Of a stretch of DNA of 6,677 bases, positions 1 through 6,677 are shown piece after piece. Location: positions 1 through 6,677 of the forward strand of contig JALQXE010000038.1 of NCBI GenBank assembly GCA_023263235.1, read 5' to 3'. Positions within the stretch are counted from its first letter, which is position 1. Each line of letters begins with the position of its first letter. The notes under the pieces were generated by a model. That model had not been told where the DNA came from. It saw nothing but the letters and a program-made list of their open reading frames with translations, and searched no databases. The position numbers were made by a program, and so were the translations under genes. The stretch is from Sediminibacterium sp. (GTDB lineage: Bacteria > Bacteroidota > Bacteroidia > Chitinophagales > Chitinophagaceae).

Positions 1-104
1 TAGGTGGCTGTTGTGGAACAACACCTGAACATATTAAACACATGGCCGATAATGTTAGAAATTTAACACCAAGACCACTACCTATAGTGGACGCAACTAT
101 TTAA
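1..104 (+). CDS. metH: Homocysteine S-methyltransferase module of split methionine synthase (MetH N-terminal part), 3' end only
   Basis: This is the C-terminal end of a CDS whose start lies left of the window. The frame beginning at position 3 reads [11 protein letters not shown] and continues to a TAA at 102-104, giving 33 visible residues. The GGCC motif with its paired cysteines matches the end of the homocysteine-binding barrel of MetH/BHMT-type enzymes, where the two adjacent Cys and one upstream Cys bind the catalytic zinc that activates the homocysteine thiol. The downstream TPEHI and the PRPLP tail also fit the family. In the classical single-chain MetH this module continues into the pterin domain; here it ends at a stop codon and the rest of the enzyme starts 44 nt later, so the two are probably co-transcribed and act together in methionine synthesis. 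The identity rests on a short segment, but the motif and the neighbour support it strongly. Confidence 0.88.
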   Translation, partial: GGCCGTTPEHIKHMADNVRNLTPRPLPIVDATI

Positions 105-148
105 TCACATTGAATAAAATCTTTGTAATTAAAACTAAAGAGAAAATT

Positions 149-2881
149 ATGAGTGAACATATACATATTAAACCTTACTTAAGATTAGCAGGACTAGAAC
201 CTTTGGTGATTCGTCCCGAAACTAATTTTGTAAACGTGGGAGAAAGAACCAATGTGACAGGTTCTAAAAAATTTGCGCGTTTAATTAAGGAAAATAAATA
301 CGAGGAGGCATTATCTGTAGCACGTCAACAAGTGGAAAGTGGCGCTCAGATAATTGATGTAAACATGGATGACGCTTTATTAGAAGGCGTGAAAGCCATG
401 ACTACGTTTTTGAATTTACTACAAAGCGAACCCGATATTGCGCGTATTCCTGTTATGATTGATAGTTCCAAATTTGAAATTATTGAGGCAGGTTTAAAGT
501 GTGTACAAGGAAAATGTATTGTGAACTCTATCTCCATGAAAGAAGGAGAAGCAAAATTTATTGAACAGGCACATATTTGTAAAGCCTATGGCGCAGCGGT
601 AATTGTAATGGCTTTTGACGAGGTAGGTCAAGCCGATACCAAGGATCGCAAAGTAGAAATTTGTGCGCGCGCTTATAAAATTCTGGTAGAACAAGTTGGC
701 TTTGATCCTCAGGACATTATTTTTGACCCCAACATTTTTGCAGTTGCAACGGGTATTGAAGAGCACAATAATTATGCTGTAGATTTTATTGAAGCAACGC
801 GTATCATAAAACAAAAAATGCCGCTAGCGAAAGTAAGTGGTGGCGTTTCCAATGTGTCTTTTTCTTTTAGAGGTAATGAAGCAGTTCGCGAAGCCATACA
901 TGCAGTGTTTTTATACCACGCCATTAAAGCAGGTATGGATATGGGTATTGTAAACGCAGGGCAATTGGCGGTTTATGATGAAATTGATGCAGTATTACGA
1001 AATTTATGTGAGGATGTAATATTGAATAAAAACAATGATAACAACCAAGCAACTGAAGCATTAATCCAATATGCAGATAATATAAAAGCAAGTGGCGAAA
1101 ATGCAGGACAGTCATCGGAAGAAGCCAATAAAATAAAATTAGCTTGGAGAAATGACACAGTTGAAAAACGTCTTGCCCACTCCTTAATTAATGGCATTAC
1201 TGATTTTATTGACGAAGACACCGAAGAAGCAAGATTAAAATACAGCGCCCCGTTGGAAGTGATTGAAGGGCCATTGATGGCGGGCATGAATCAAGTAGGT
1301 GATTTATTTGGTGCAGGTAAAATGTTCTTACCACAGGTAGTAAAGAGTGCACGTGTAATGAAGAAAAGTGTGGCCGTTTTAACACCTTACATTGAAGCAG
1401 AAAAAGAAAGATTAAAAAATGCATCAACCCATCCAAATGGGCAAACTAAAGGGCCGGCTAAAATATTATTAGCAACCGTAAAAGGCGATGTGCATGATAT
1501 TGGGAAAAATATTGTAGGTGTGGTATTAGGATGTAATGGTTATGAAATTATTGATATTGGTGTAATGGTGCCTGCAGATAAAATTTTATCAGAAGCCGTA
1601 AAGCATGATGTTGATATTATTGGATTAAGTGGATTAATTACACCATCACTTGACGAGATGGTACACATAGCCAAAGAAATGAAACGTCGCGGCATGAAAA
1701 TACCTTTAATGATTGGAGGAGCGACCACTTCACGAATGCACACAGCCGTAAAAATTGCACCCGAATATGGAGACGGTGTTATACATGTATTAGATGCTTC
1801 CAGAAGTGTAACTGTAGCAGGATCACTTTTAAACAAAGAACAAAAAATACCATTTTTAGAAAATTTAGATAAAGAATATACGCAACTGAAAGCTGATTTC
1901 GACAATAAGAAAACGGTGAAGCAGTCCACTCCTTATGCAGAAGCATTACAAAATAAAATGGTGATTGACTGGTCTAAATTTGAAGCTACCACTCCAAGCT
2001 TTACAGGTAACCAAGCCATTGAAATAAACGACTTATCGGTACTCGTTGATTATATCGATTGGAAACCATTCTTTATAGCTTGGGAATTACACGGTAATTT
2101 CCCAGCTATTTTAACTGATGAAAAAGTAGGCGAGGTTGCCACAAAATTATATGCCGATGCGAATGCTTTATTATCAACTATAATTAATGAAAAATGGTTA
2201 ACCGCTAAAGGTGCCGTTGGTTTCTGGGAAGCAAGCGCCCAAGGTGATGATGTAATTTTATCACATAGTGGCGCATCAACGAAATTACATTTCTTAAGAC
2301 AACAGGCTAAAAAAGCAGCAGGACAACCTAATTTTTCTTTAGCAGACTTTATTTGTCCAACAACAGAAAATAAAAAGGATTACCTAGGCGCTTTTGCAGT
2401 GACCATTCACGGGATTGAAAAACATATCAAGGCTTTTGAGGACAACCATGATGATTACAACAAAATTATTTTACAAGCATTAGCAGACAGATTAGCAGAA
2501 GCATTTGCAGAATATTTACATGCTAAAACAAGAAAGGAAATTTGGGGCTATGCTAAAGACGAGCAATTGGGTAACGATGAATTAATTAAAGAAAACTATG
2601 TTGGTATTCGTCCAGCCCCAGGCTACCCTGCTTGTCCTGATCATACTGAAAAATACACATTGTTTAATTTATTGGATGCTGAAAAGCATACCGGTATTAC
2701 TTTAACGGAAAGCTTGGCAATGTATCCTGCCTCTAGTGTTTGCGGTTGGTATTTTGCAAATCCACAAAGTCAGTATTTTGGACTGGGTAAAATACAGCAA
2801 GACCAAGTAGAAGATTATGCAAAACGCAAGCAACAGTCCCTGGAGTATATCACAAGATGGTTGCAACCCGTAATTGAATAA
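149..2881 (+). CDS. metH: Cobalamin-dependent methionine synthase, pterin/B12/activation part (MetH without the homocysteine domain)
   Basis: This 910-residue cytoplasmic protein transfers the methyl group of 5-methyltetrahydrofolate to cobalamin, and from there to homocysteine bound on the partner module encoded just upstream. The domains, in order, are: a pterin-binding barrel at about 25-285 ([11 protein letters not shown] at 29-39, DVNMDD at 70-75, MIDSSKFE at 103-110); a helical cobalamin cap at about 330-435 ([18 protein letters not shown], then [13 protein letters not shown] from 392); a cobalamin-binding Rossmann domain with DVHDIG at 447-452, whose H449 is the lower cobalt ligand, SGL at 494-496 and GG at 523-524, which is the canonical DxHxxG-41-SxL-26-GG spacing; and a C-terminal AdoMet-binding reactivation domain with [12 protein letters not shown] at 821-832 and the closing [15 protein letters not shown] segment. 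The length equals a full MetH (about 1,227 aa in E. coli) minus the homocysteine domain. ATG at 149 is preferred: an in-frame TTG at 110 would add 13 unconserved residues ([12 protein letters not shown]). The gene is intact. Confidence 0.96.
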   Translation: MSEHIHIKPYLRLAGLEPLVIRPETNFVNVGERTNVTGSKKFARLIKENKYEEALSVARQQVESGAQIIDVNMDDALLEGVKAMTTFLNLLQSEPDIARIPVMIDSSKFEIIEAGLKCVQGKCIVNSISMKEGEAKFIEQAHICKAYGAAVIVMAFDEVGQADTKDRKVEICARAYKILVEQVGFDPQDIIFDPNIFAVATGIEEHNNYAVDFIEATRIIKQKMPLAKVSGGVSNVSFSFRGNEAVREAIHAVFLYHAIKAGMDMGIVNAGQLAVYDEIDAVLRNLCEDVILNKNNDNNQATEALIQYADNIKASGENAGQSSEEANKIKLAWRNDTVEKRLAHSLINGITDFIDEDTEEARLKYSAPLEVIEGPLMAGMNQVGDLFGAGKMFLPQVVKSARVMKKSVAVLTPYIEAEKERLKNASTHPNGQTKGPAKILLATVKGDVHDIGKNIVGVVLGCNGYEIIDIGVMVPADKILSEAVKHDVDIIGLSGLITPSLDEMVHIAKEMKRRGMKIPLMIGGATTSRMHTAVKIAPEYGDGVIHVLDASRSVTVAGSLLNKEQKIPFLENLDKEYTQLKADFDNKKTVKQSTPYAEALQNKMVIDWSKFEATTPSFTGNQAIEINDLSVLVDYIDWKPFFIAWELHGNFPAILTDEKVGEVATKLYADANALLSTIINEKWLTAKGAVGFWEASAQGDDVILSHSGASTKLHFLRQQAKKAAGQPNFSLADFICPTTENKKDYLGAFAVTIHGIEKHIKAFEDNHDDYNKIILQALADRLAEAFAEYLHAKTRKEIWGYAKDEQLGNDELIKENYVGIRPAPGYPACPDHTEKYTLFNLLDAEKHTGITLTESLAMYPASSVCGWYFANPQSQYFGLGKIQQDQVEDYAKRKQQSLEYITRWLQPVIE

Positions 2882-2894
2882 TATTAATTAAATA

Positions 2895-2934
2895 GTATAA
2901 AAAAGGACTAAAAATATTTAGTCCTTTTTTATAC
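2895..2934. terminator. Bidirectional intrinsic terminator between convergent genes
   Basis: The arms GTATAAAAAAGGACTAAA (2895-2912) and TTTAGTCCTTTTTTATAC (2917-2934) are perfect reverse complements over 18 bp, with a 4-nt AATA loop. Each arm carries a run of six A or six T, so on either strand the GGAC/GTCC core hairpin is followed by a U tract. It begins 13 nt after the metH stop and ends one base before the stop of the opposing LOG-family gene, so it can serve both transcripts. Confidence 0.93.
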
Positions 2935-2935
2935 G

Positions 2936-3688
2936 TTAAACTTTTTCAAACAACCACCATAAACGTTTACGTGGCTTAACGGTATAATTTTTTGTTACAT
3001 ATTTGCTTATATGATCCATTGCTTCATCCACACTGTCAGTGAATAGCATAAACTTTCTATCCTCTTGTGAAATAGTTCCTTCCTGTATCATGTGTTCAAT
3101 CCAATGATGAAATGGTTGATAATACTGCCTACCCATCACTACTATTGGAAAATCATTTATCACTTTAGTCTGTGCCAAAGTTAGGGTTTCAAAAAATTCA
3201 TCTAATGTCCCAAACCCTCCAGGCATTATGATAAATGCATAGGAGTACTTCACTAATAATACTTTACGAATGAAAAAATAATTAAACGTGATGGATACAT
3301 TCGTATAAGGATTGGGATTTTGTTCAAAAGGCAGCTTGATATTACATCCCACCGATTTCCCACCTGCTTCAAAAGCACCTTTATTGGCTGCTTCCATAAC
3401 ACCAGGACCGCCGCCTGTCATTGTTGTAAATCCTAGCTGAGCAATACGTTTTCCCACTTCCTCACTTTTTTTGTAGTAGGGATGATCACTATTAAAACGT
3501 GCAGAGCCAAATACGGTAATACAAGGCCCAATAAAATGTAAGGTTCTAAAACCTTTAATAAATTGAATGAAAATTTCAAAGGCAAAAAATAATTCATTAA
3601 TCCTTGGCTTAGGTCCATCTAAATGAAAACTTTTGTTACTAGCTGGGATAATGGGTTTTAATTTTTTTTGATGATTTTCTACTTGCAT
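2936..3688 (-). CDS. LOG / TIGR00730-family Rossmann-fold nucleotide hydrolase (often misnamed lysine decarboxylase)
   Basis: This 250-residue protein is predicted to be cytoplasmic. LOG-family members hydrolyse nucleoside 5'-monophosphates, classically cytokinin riboside 5'-monophosphate, to free base and ribose 5-phosphate; the true bacterial substrate is often unknown. Visible signatures are VFGSAR at 59-64, TGGGPGVMEAANKGA at 91-105 (nucleotide phosphate binding), FFIRK at 138-142, and PGGFGTLDE at 156-164. R141 and E164 match the family's catalytic Arg and Glu, so the enzyme looks active. An N-terminal extension of about 50 residues precedes the Rossmann core, and the C-terminus ends in a basic, aromatic tail (KPRKRLWWLFEKV). 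The ATG is read from CAT at 3686-3688. The gene is monocistronic in view: it is convergent with metH across the shared terminator and divergent from the secreted-protein gene. No sign of lysine decarboxylase chemistry is present. The family call is firm; the exact substrate is not. Confidence 0.92.
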   Translation of the reverse strand: MQVENHQKKLKPIIPASNKSFHLDGPKPRINELFFAFEIFIQFIKGFRTLHFIGPCITVFGSARFNSDHPYYKKSEEVGKRIAQLGFTTMTGGGPGVMEAANKGAFEAGGKSVGCNIKLPFEQNPNPYTNVSITFNYFFIRKVLLVKYSYAFIIMPGGFGTLDEFFETLTLAQTKVINDFPIVVMGRQYYQPFHHWIEHMIQEGTISQEDRKFMLFTDSVDEAMDHISKYVTKNYTVKPRKRLWWLFEKV

Positions 3689-3787
3689 ACGAATAAATAA
3701 ATTAACAATTTATATTCAATGAAGTTAGTATAAATAATGGAGCAGTGTACGTTAAAATAACTAAATTTGATTTGTATAAAACCCCAA
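3689..3787. promoter_or_regulatory. Divergent intergenic promoter region
   Basis: This 99-nt AT-rich gap separates the starts of the minus-strand LOG-family gene and the plus-strand secreted-protein gene, so it must hold a promoter for each. The plus-strand -7 candidate is described separately. On the minus strand I found no exact TAnnTTTG; the nearest is a degenerate TATAAATTG about 20-30 nt before the LOG ATG, which I do not regard as supported. No strong inverted repeat that could be an operator is evident. Confidence 0.5.
3762..3769 (+). promoter_or_regulatory. Candidate Bacteroidota -7 promoter element (TAAATTTG) of the secreted-protein/xth operon
   Basis: TAAATTTG exactly fits the Bacteroidota -7 consensus TAnnTTTG. 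It ends 18 nt before the ATG at 3788, which would give a leader of roughly 10-13 nt. No TTG/TTTG -33 element is visible at the usual 19-21 nt upstream, so the call is tentative. The element overlaps an in-frame TTG at 3767, which would be untranscribed or right at the 5' end; this favours the ATG at 3788. Confidence 0.45.
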
Positions 3788-5161
3788 ATGAACCGCTATT
3801 ACTCAATCATACTGTTTTTGATTTGCCAAAGTTTTGTTTTAACTAGCTCGGCGCAACAAAAACTTGCCCTTGAGCAAATCCAAGTATACTCAACAATTAA
3901 TCCTACTGCCAAATATTGGCAACTGCCTAAGGATCTAAATCCTATTATTAGCGCTTTAGATAGTGGATTTTTTTTAAAGCTTGATTTGAAAAGAGACACA
4001 CAAATTATTCCCAAAACTTTGTATTTAAACAAACTAAACCAATTAGGGAAAATAAATATTAATTGGTCGGAAACCCGAGATTACGACTTGCATGCATATT
4101 TGGAATTATATGAAATGGACCCCGATTTTATTTACAGAAATAATTTAGCTCAAATTCCGGCTGCTAAGAGAGACAGTATACATAGTATCTGGCTAGTGAC
4201 TATTAGTTTATTTAATAAGCAGCAAAATAAAGTCATCCAAAAAACAATCATTTTAGGGTTAAGTCCTATTAACTCAATAGGAATAGGATACCTGAATAAG
4301 GCTTCTGCAAGTACTCCTTATCATATTTACAATGCGATAACAAAAAGTATTAGCATGTTGGCTCCAGAAAGAGAAGATATTGAATACATGGATGCTAAAT
4401 TACCCGCAGCTTACACCATTGATAATTATTGGATGCCTTACGTTCATAATCAACCTCGTATTTTATTTGATACTACTAAAAAATTCATCAATTACAATAC
4501 AAGCAATGGGCCACATCTTTTAAGAATGCCTTCAGCTATATTAAACAAAATAAATGTAAAAGACAAAAGCATCAACAATCCTTATAAAAATGTTATTAGC
4601 TTAATAAAAAAGAATAGGATCAATGCTTTCAATAGTGAATACTATCAAGTAATCCAGTCTTTAAGAGATGTAAAAAATGACTACGATTATACTGTGGAAG
4701 GCTATTTGGAATTCAATGTTGAAGGAACAGGCTTAAATAACCAACTTGCGCTCGTTTTTTTACCAGATTCTATTCATAAAATATACAATAATAAAGATAG
4801 CATTGGTTGTTTTATAGTAAAAGACATAGTACCTGAAATAAATAAATACTTTTATTCAGAAATTATTTACAATGGATATGATAGTACAAAGCAATATACA
4901 TTGAGTGATAAGAAAAATGAAAAGCACTTAATACTACATAATAAATCAATTGATGGGAAAATAAATAACAATACATTTTCTATCAAACTAAGTGCTGACA
5001 ATACCATTAAAACATTATTTCTAAACAACAATCTAATTGCCATTTTAACGGGTAAAGAAAAACCAGAGCAAATGGTATTAGTTGATAAAACTGCCCCAGA
5101 ACAGTTAACCGATTTTTTAATCATGTTTTCTTTTAGTGAGATTTTTCAAAACCCAAATTAA
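3788..5161 (+). CDS. Hypothetical secreted protein of unknown function, 457 aa
   Basis: I do not recognise this protein. It begins with a clear Sec signal peptide: MNRYY, a hydrophobic stretch (SIILFLICQSFVL), then TSSA, with likely cleavage after A22 to leave QQK. There is no Cys at +1, so it is not a lipoprotein. The signal peptide starts naturally at the ATG at 3788; an in-frame TTG at 3767 would only add seven residues. The mature chain has no further membrane segment, no obvious catalytic motif and a single Cys (C341). It is rich in Asn, Lys, Ile and Tyr, with alternating hydrophobic stretches (for example 298-326 and 397-421) that suggest beta-rich folding. A periplasmic or surface location is inferred. 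No C-terminal type IX sorting domain is seen; it ends EIFQNPN. The xth gene begins 8 nt after its stop, so the two are probably co-transcribed, although a functional link to DNA repair is not obvious. Confidence 0.8.
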   Translation: MNRYYSIILFLICQSFVLTSSAQQKLALEQIQVYSTINPTAKYWQLPKDLNPIISALDSGFFLKLDLKRDTQIIPKTLYLNKLNQLGKININWSETRDYDLHAYLELYEMDPDFIYRNNLAQIPAAKRDSIHSIWLVTISLFNKQQNKVIQKTIILGLSPINSIGIGYLNKASASTPYHIYNAITKSISMLAPEREDIEYMDAKLPAAYTIDNYWMPYVHNQPRILFDTTKKFINYNTSNGPHLLRMPSAILNKINVKDKSINNPYKNVISLIKKNRINAFNSEYYQVIQSLRDVKNDYDYTVEGYLEFNVEGTGLNNQLALVFLPDSIHKIYNNKDSIGCFIVKDIVPEINKYFYSEIIYNGYDSTKQYTLSDKKNEKHLILHNKSIDGKINNNTFSIKLSADNTIKTLFLNNNLIAILTGKEKPEQMVLVDKTAPEQLTDFLIMFSFSEIFQNPN

Positions 5162-5169
5162 ATAACTGA

Positions 5170-5940
5170 ATGCGCATAGTTAGTTATAATGTGAACGGCA
5201 TTAGAGCAGCCATTAAGAAAGGATTAATTGACTGGTTAAAAGAATATCCAGTAGATGTACTTTGTGTCCAAGAAACAAAGGCAACGCCCGAGGACGTAGA
5301 TTTGTCTCAGTTTACAGAATTAGGATACCATGTTTCCTGGTACCCTGCACAAAAAAAAGGTTATAGTGGCGTGGCCGTGTTCAGTAAAAAAAAGCCATCC
5401 TTAATAGTTTGTGGGAATGGATATGAAATGAGCGACTATGAAGGCAGAGTTATAAGAATAGACATTGGTGAAATTACAATTGTAAATGCTTATTTCCCTT
5501 CAGGTACTAGTGGAGAAGAAAGGCAAGGGTATAAATATCAATGGTTAGATGAATTTTATATTTGGATTGAAGCATTAAGAAACCAAAGGCCTAATATCAT
5601 TTTAGCAGGCGACTATAATATTGCACATAGTGAAATTGACATACACGATCCTAAGGGCAATAAAAAATCATCCGGTTTTTTACCTGAAGAAAGAGCCTGG
5701 ATGGATCAATTGATTGCAGCAGGTTGGATAGATAGTTTTAGACATAAAAATCCAACAGCAACAGGCGCCTACTCCTGGTGGAGCCAACGTTTTCCGTCGG
5801 TTAGGCTAAACAACAAAGGATGGAGAATTGATTATTTATGTACAACTGCCCCTTTAGAAAAACAAATTAAATTGGCAAGTATCTTACCCCATGTAAAACA
5901 TAGTGATCATTGTCCTATCGTAATTGAGCTTAAAAATTAA
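5170..5940 (+). CDS. xth: Exodeoxyribonuclease III / class II AP endonuclease
   Basis: This 256-residue cytoplasmic enzyme belongs to the exonuclease-endonuclease-phosphatase superfamily. Family members cleave the DNA backbone 5' to abasic sites in base-excision repair and degrade duplex DNA 3' to 5', using a divalent metal. All catalytic motifs are visible: N7 in SYNVNGIRAA, metal-binding E35 in VQETKA, Y108 in NAYFPSG, D148 and N150 in AGDYNIAHSEIDI, D221 in WRIDY, and the D246-H247 pair in KHSDHCPI. The GAYSWWSQR segment and the PEERAWMD helix are also typical of the ExoIII group. The length is close to the E. coli enzyme (268 aa), with no truncation. ATG at 5170 places the first beta strand (MRIVSYNVNG) at the very N-terminus, as expected. 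It lies 8 nt after the secreted-protein gene and 16 nt before the DUF4286 gene, which suggests a three-gene operon. Confidence 0.96.
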   Translation: MRIVSYNVNGIRAAIKKGLIDWLKEYPVDVLCVQETKATPEDVDLSQFTELGYHVSWYPAQKKGYSGVAVFSKKKPSLIVCGNGYEMSDYEGRVIRIDIGEITIVNAYFPSGTSGEERQGYKYQWLDEFYIWIEALRNQRPNIILAGDYNIAHSEIDIHDPKGNKKSSGFLPEERAWMDQLIAAGWIDSFRHKNPTATGAYSWWSQRFPSVRLNNKGWRIDYLCTTAPLEKQIKLASILPHVKHSDHCPIVIELKN

Positions 5941-5956
5941 CCTTATCTATTCTAAT

Positions 5957-6259
5957 ATGCATGTATTGAATATAAGTTTTCAAATTGCCCCTAACCTAAA
6001 GGAACAGTGGCTTTTATGGATGAAAAGCAAATTCATCCCAATGATGACGGAAACAAAATGTTTTCAAAATCATCAGTTTTACAACCTTGACGTAAGCGCA
6101 GATCAAGCCCCTACTTATACCCTACAACTATTCACCGAAACCCCCGAAAACCTTGCCCTTTTCACGGAAAGTTTCTCGGGCCCTTTATTAGATGAACTTC
6201 AAAAAACCTGGGGAGATCAATGTTTTCACTTTATTACCACCATGCGAATTGTGAATTGA
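5957..6259 (+). CDS. DUF4286 family protein, 100 aa
   Basis: This small cytoplasmic protein has no signal peptide or membrane segment and resembles the uncharacterised DUF4286 family known mostly from Bacteroidota. The family pattern is visible: a first strand (MHVLNISFQI), a conserved W-W-M-K-like helix (KEQWLLWMKSKFIPMM), a strand after a short linker (FYNLDVSADQ), a central TYTLQLFTETPENLALF segment, and a helix leading to a final strand (FHFITTMRIV). The alternating pattern suggests a ferredoxin-like alpha/beta dimer fold, by inference. ATG at 5957 is chosen because it begins directly at the first conserved strand; an in-frame TTG at 5924 would overlap xth by 17 nt and add 11 residues. 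The 16-nt gap after xth implies co-transcription. The function is unknown, and the family call comes from recognised pattern rather than a search. Confidence 0.8.
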   Translation: MHVLNISFQIAPNLKEQWLLWMKSKFIPMMTETKCFQNHQFYNLDVSADQAPTYTLQLFTETPENLALFTESFSGPLLDELQKTWGDQCFHFITTMRIVN

Positions 6260-6336
6260 TTGTGGATACTTTAAATGGCTAAAACGCACTCCTAGCCTAT
6301 ATTTCAGCTTCTTATAGTTTAAAAGTCAATACCACA

Positions 6337-6405
6337 AAGGATTTCAGCGTTTTTTATAAAAAAAATGATTTTAAACATTTTGGCCTATTTGTACTTGAAA
6401 TCCTT
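6337..6405. repeat. 10-bp inverted repeat with 49-nt spacer upstream of the HU gene
   Basis: AAGGATTTCA (6337-6346) and TGAAATCCTT (6396-6405) are exact reverse complements, extendable by one G-U pair. The spacer contains two smaller AT palindromes: a T6/A6 pair around 6349-6363, and AAAATG with CATTTT near 6362-6381. It could be a weak stem in a read-through transcript, a binding site pair, or chance in AT-rich DNA. There is no U tract after the right arm, so it is not a typical terminator. Confidence 0.35.
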
Positions 6406-6480
6406 GCTATTTAAGGGTTTTATTGGAAAAATAAAATTAAAAATAAATGGCAAAATATTTTTTCGTTTCATAAAACCTAA

Positions 6481-6488
6481 TAAATTTG
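6481..6488 (+). promoter_or_regulatory. Candidate Bacteroidota -7 promoter element (TAAATTTG) of the HU gene
   Basis: TAAATTTG matches TAnnTTTG exactly and ends 32 nt before the HU ATG at 6521, giving a leader of about 25 nt. At the expected -33 distance there is only a T-rich run (about 6458-6463), which partly resembles TTTG. The position is ideal for a strong housekeeping promoter. The same octamer occurs upstream of the secreted-protein gene. Confidence 0.6.
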
Positions 6489-6520
6489 TCATATCGTTTA
6501 AAACTATAAAAAACACATTT

Positions 6521-6677
6521 ATGAACAAAGCAGAATTAATCGCGCACATCGCGGACAGTGCTGAATTAACAAAAACATCAGCAAATGCAGCTTTAGATGC
6601 ATTTATCGATGCTGTAACTAAATCTTTGAAAAAAGGTGGTAAAGTAACTTTAGTTGGTTTTGGTACTTTCTCAGTAT
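6521..6677 (+). CDS. HU-family DNA-binding protein, 5' part (cut by window edge)
   Basis: The first 52 codons are present and open to the window edge; the family is usually about 90-100 residues, so roughly half is missing. HU proteins are small dimeric nucleoid proteins that bind and bend DNA with little sequence preference. The visible part holds the N-terminal dimerisation helices (MNKAELIAHIADSAELTKTSANAALDA in two overlapping halves, then FIDAVTKSLKKGG) and the first strands with the hallmark VTLVGFGTFSV at 42-52. The DNA-binding beta arm with its RNP motif lies beyond the window. ATG at 6521 fits the conserved MNKAELI beginning and has a -7 promoter element 32 nt upstream. The reading frame remains open for 66 codons upstream of this ATG, but that part does not look like HU. 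HU versus a close relative such as IHF cannot be decided here, but HU is the simpler reading. Confidence 0.93.
   Translation, partial: MNKAELIAHIADSAELTKTSANAALDAFIDAVTKSLKKGGKVTLVGFGTFSV

Larger units (their letters stand above)
6260..6520. other. Non-coding leader region before the HU gene, 261 nt
   Basis: This very AT-rich stretch has no convincing independent gene. It contains a weak hairpin after the DUF4286 stop (GGCTA 6277-6281 with TAGCC 6293-6297) that lacks a U tract, a short direct repeat ATTTCAGC at 6301-6308 and 6341-6348, an inverted repeat of 10 bp spanning 6337-6405, and a -7-like promoter element at 6481-6488. No clear intrinsic terminator for the upstream operon is visible, so read-through into the HU gene is possible. 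Confidence 0.6.

Noticed and set aside
110..148. TTG start at 110 for the methionine synthase
   Set aside because: The extra 13 residues are lysine/isoleucine-rich and unlike the family; the ATG at 149 leads directly into the conserved N-terminus.
346..1929. Several minus-strand and alternate-frame open stretches of 60-130 codons across metH
   Set aside because: They are shadows of the strongly conserved metH reading frame, with no recognisable domain or start context.
1975..1982. A third TAAATTTG octamer, inside metH
   Set aside because: It lies within conserved coding sequence (it encodes part of SKFE) and no gene start follows, so it shows only that the octamer can occur by chance in AT-rich DNA.
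2936..3688. Lysine decarboxylase annotation for the minus-strand gene
   Set aside because: The PGGxGTxxE and GGGPGVMEA motifs define LOG-type phosphoribohydrolases; the decarboxylase name is a known historical misannotation and no PLP-binding motif is present.
5924..5956. TTG start at 5924 for the DUF4286 gene, overlapping xth
   Set aside because: The added residues are not family-like, and the ATG at 5957 starts exactly at the first conserved strand.
6277..6297. Hairpin GGCTA/TAGCC as a terminator of the secreted-protein/xth/DUF4286 operon
   Set aside because: Only five base pairs with an 11-nt loop and no following U tract; too weak to call.
1..6677. Mobile elements, CRISPR, tRNA/rRNA, toxin-antitoxin or defence systems
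   Set aside because: No transposase, regular spaced repeats, cloverleaf structure or small paired genes seen on either strand.

Overview
The window is AT-rich and densely coding. It most likely comes from a member of the Bacteroidota, possibly Chitinophagaceae-like. The evidence is a methionine synthase split into two adjacent genes, a DUF4286-family gene (a family I associate mainly with Bacteroidota), two copies of the promoter octamer TAAATTTG (fitting the Bacteroidota -7 consensus TAnnTTTG), and the lack of clear Shine-Dalgarno sequences before the starts. The genus cannot be fixed from this sequence.

Layout. Positions 1-104 hold the last 33 residues of a homocysteine S-methyltransferase (MetH N-terminal module). 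After a 44-nt gap comes the rest of cobalamin-dependent methionine synthase (149-2881, +), with pterin-binding, cobalamin-cap, cobalamin-binding and reactivation domains. A perfect 18-bp inverted repeat (2895-2934) forms a bidirectional terminator between this gene and a convergent LOG/TIGR00730-family nucleotide hydrolase (2936-3688, -). A 99-nt divergent intergenic region leads to a probable three-gene operon on the + strand: an unrecognised secreted protein (3788-5161), an exodeoxyribonuclease III/AP endonuclease (5170-5940) and a DUF4286 protein (5957-6259). A 261-nt non-coding stretch then precedes an HU-family DNA-binding protein that runs off the right edge (6521-6677).

How the genes work together. 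The two metH pieces should form one functional methionine synthase: homocysteine and its zinc site on one chain, folate and cobalamin on the other. The remaining genes are housekeeping (base-excision repair, nucleoid protein, nucleotide hydrolase) or uncharacterised. I see no mobile element, CRISPR array, RNA gene or defence-like system, and nothing that looks like a new multi-gene system. The most open questions are the orphan secreted protein placed directly before xth, and the long leader before the HU gene, which contains an inverted repeat and an in-frame open extension.
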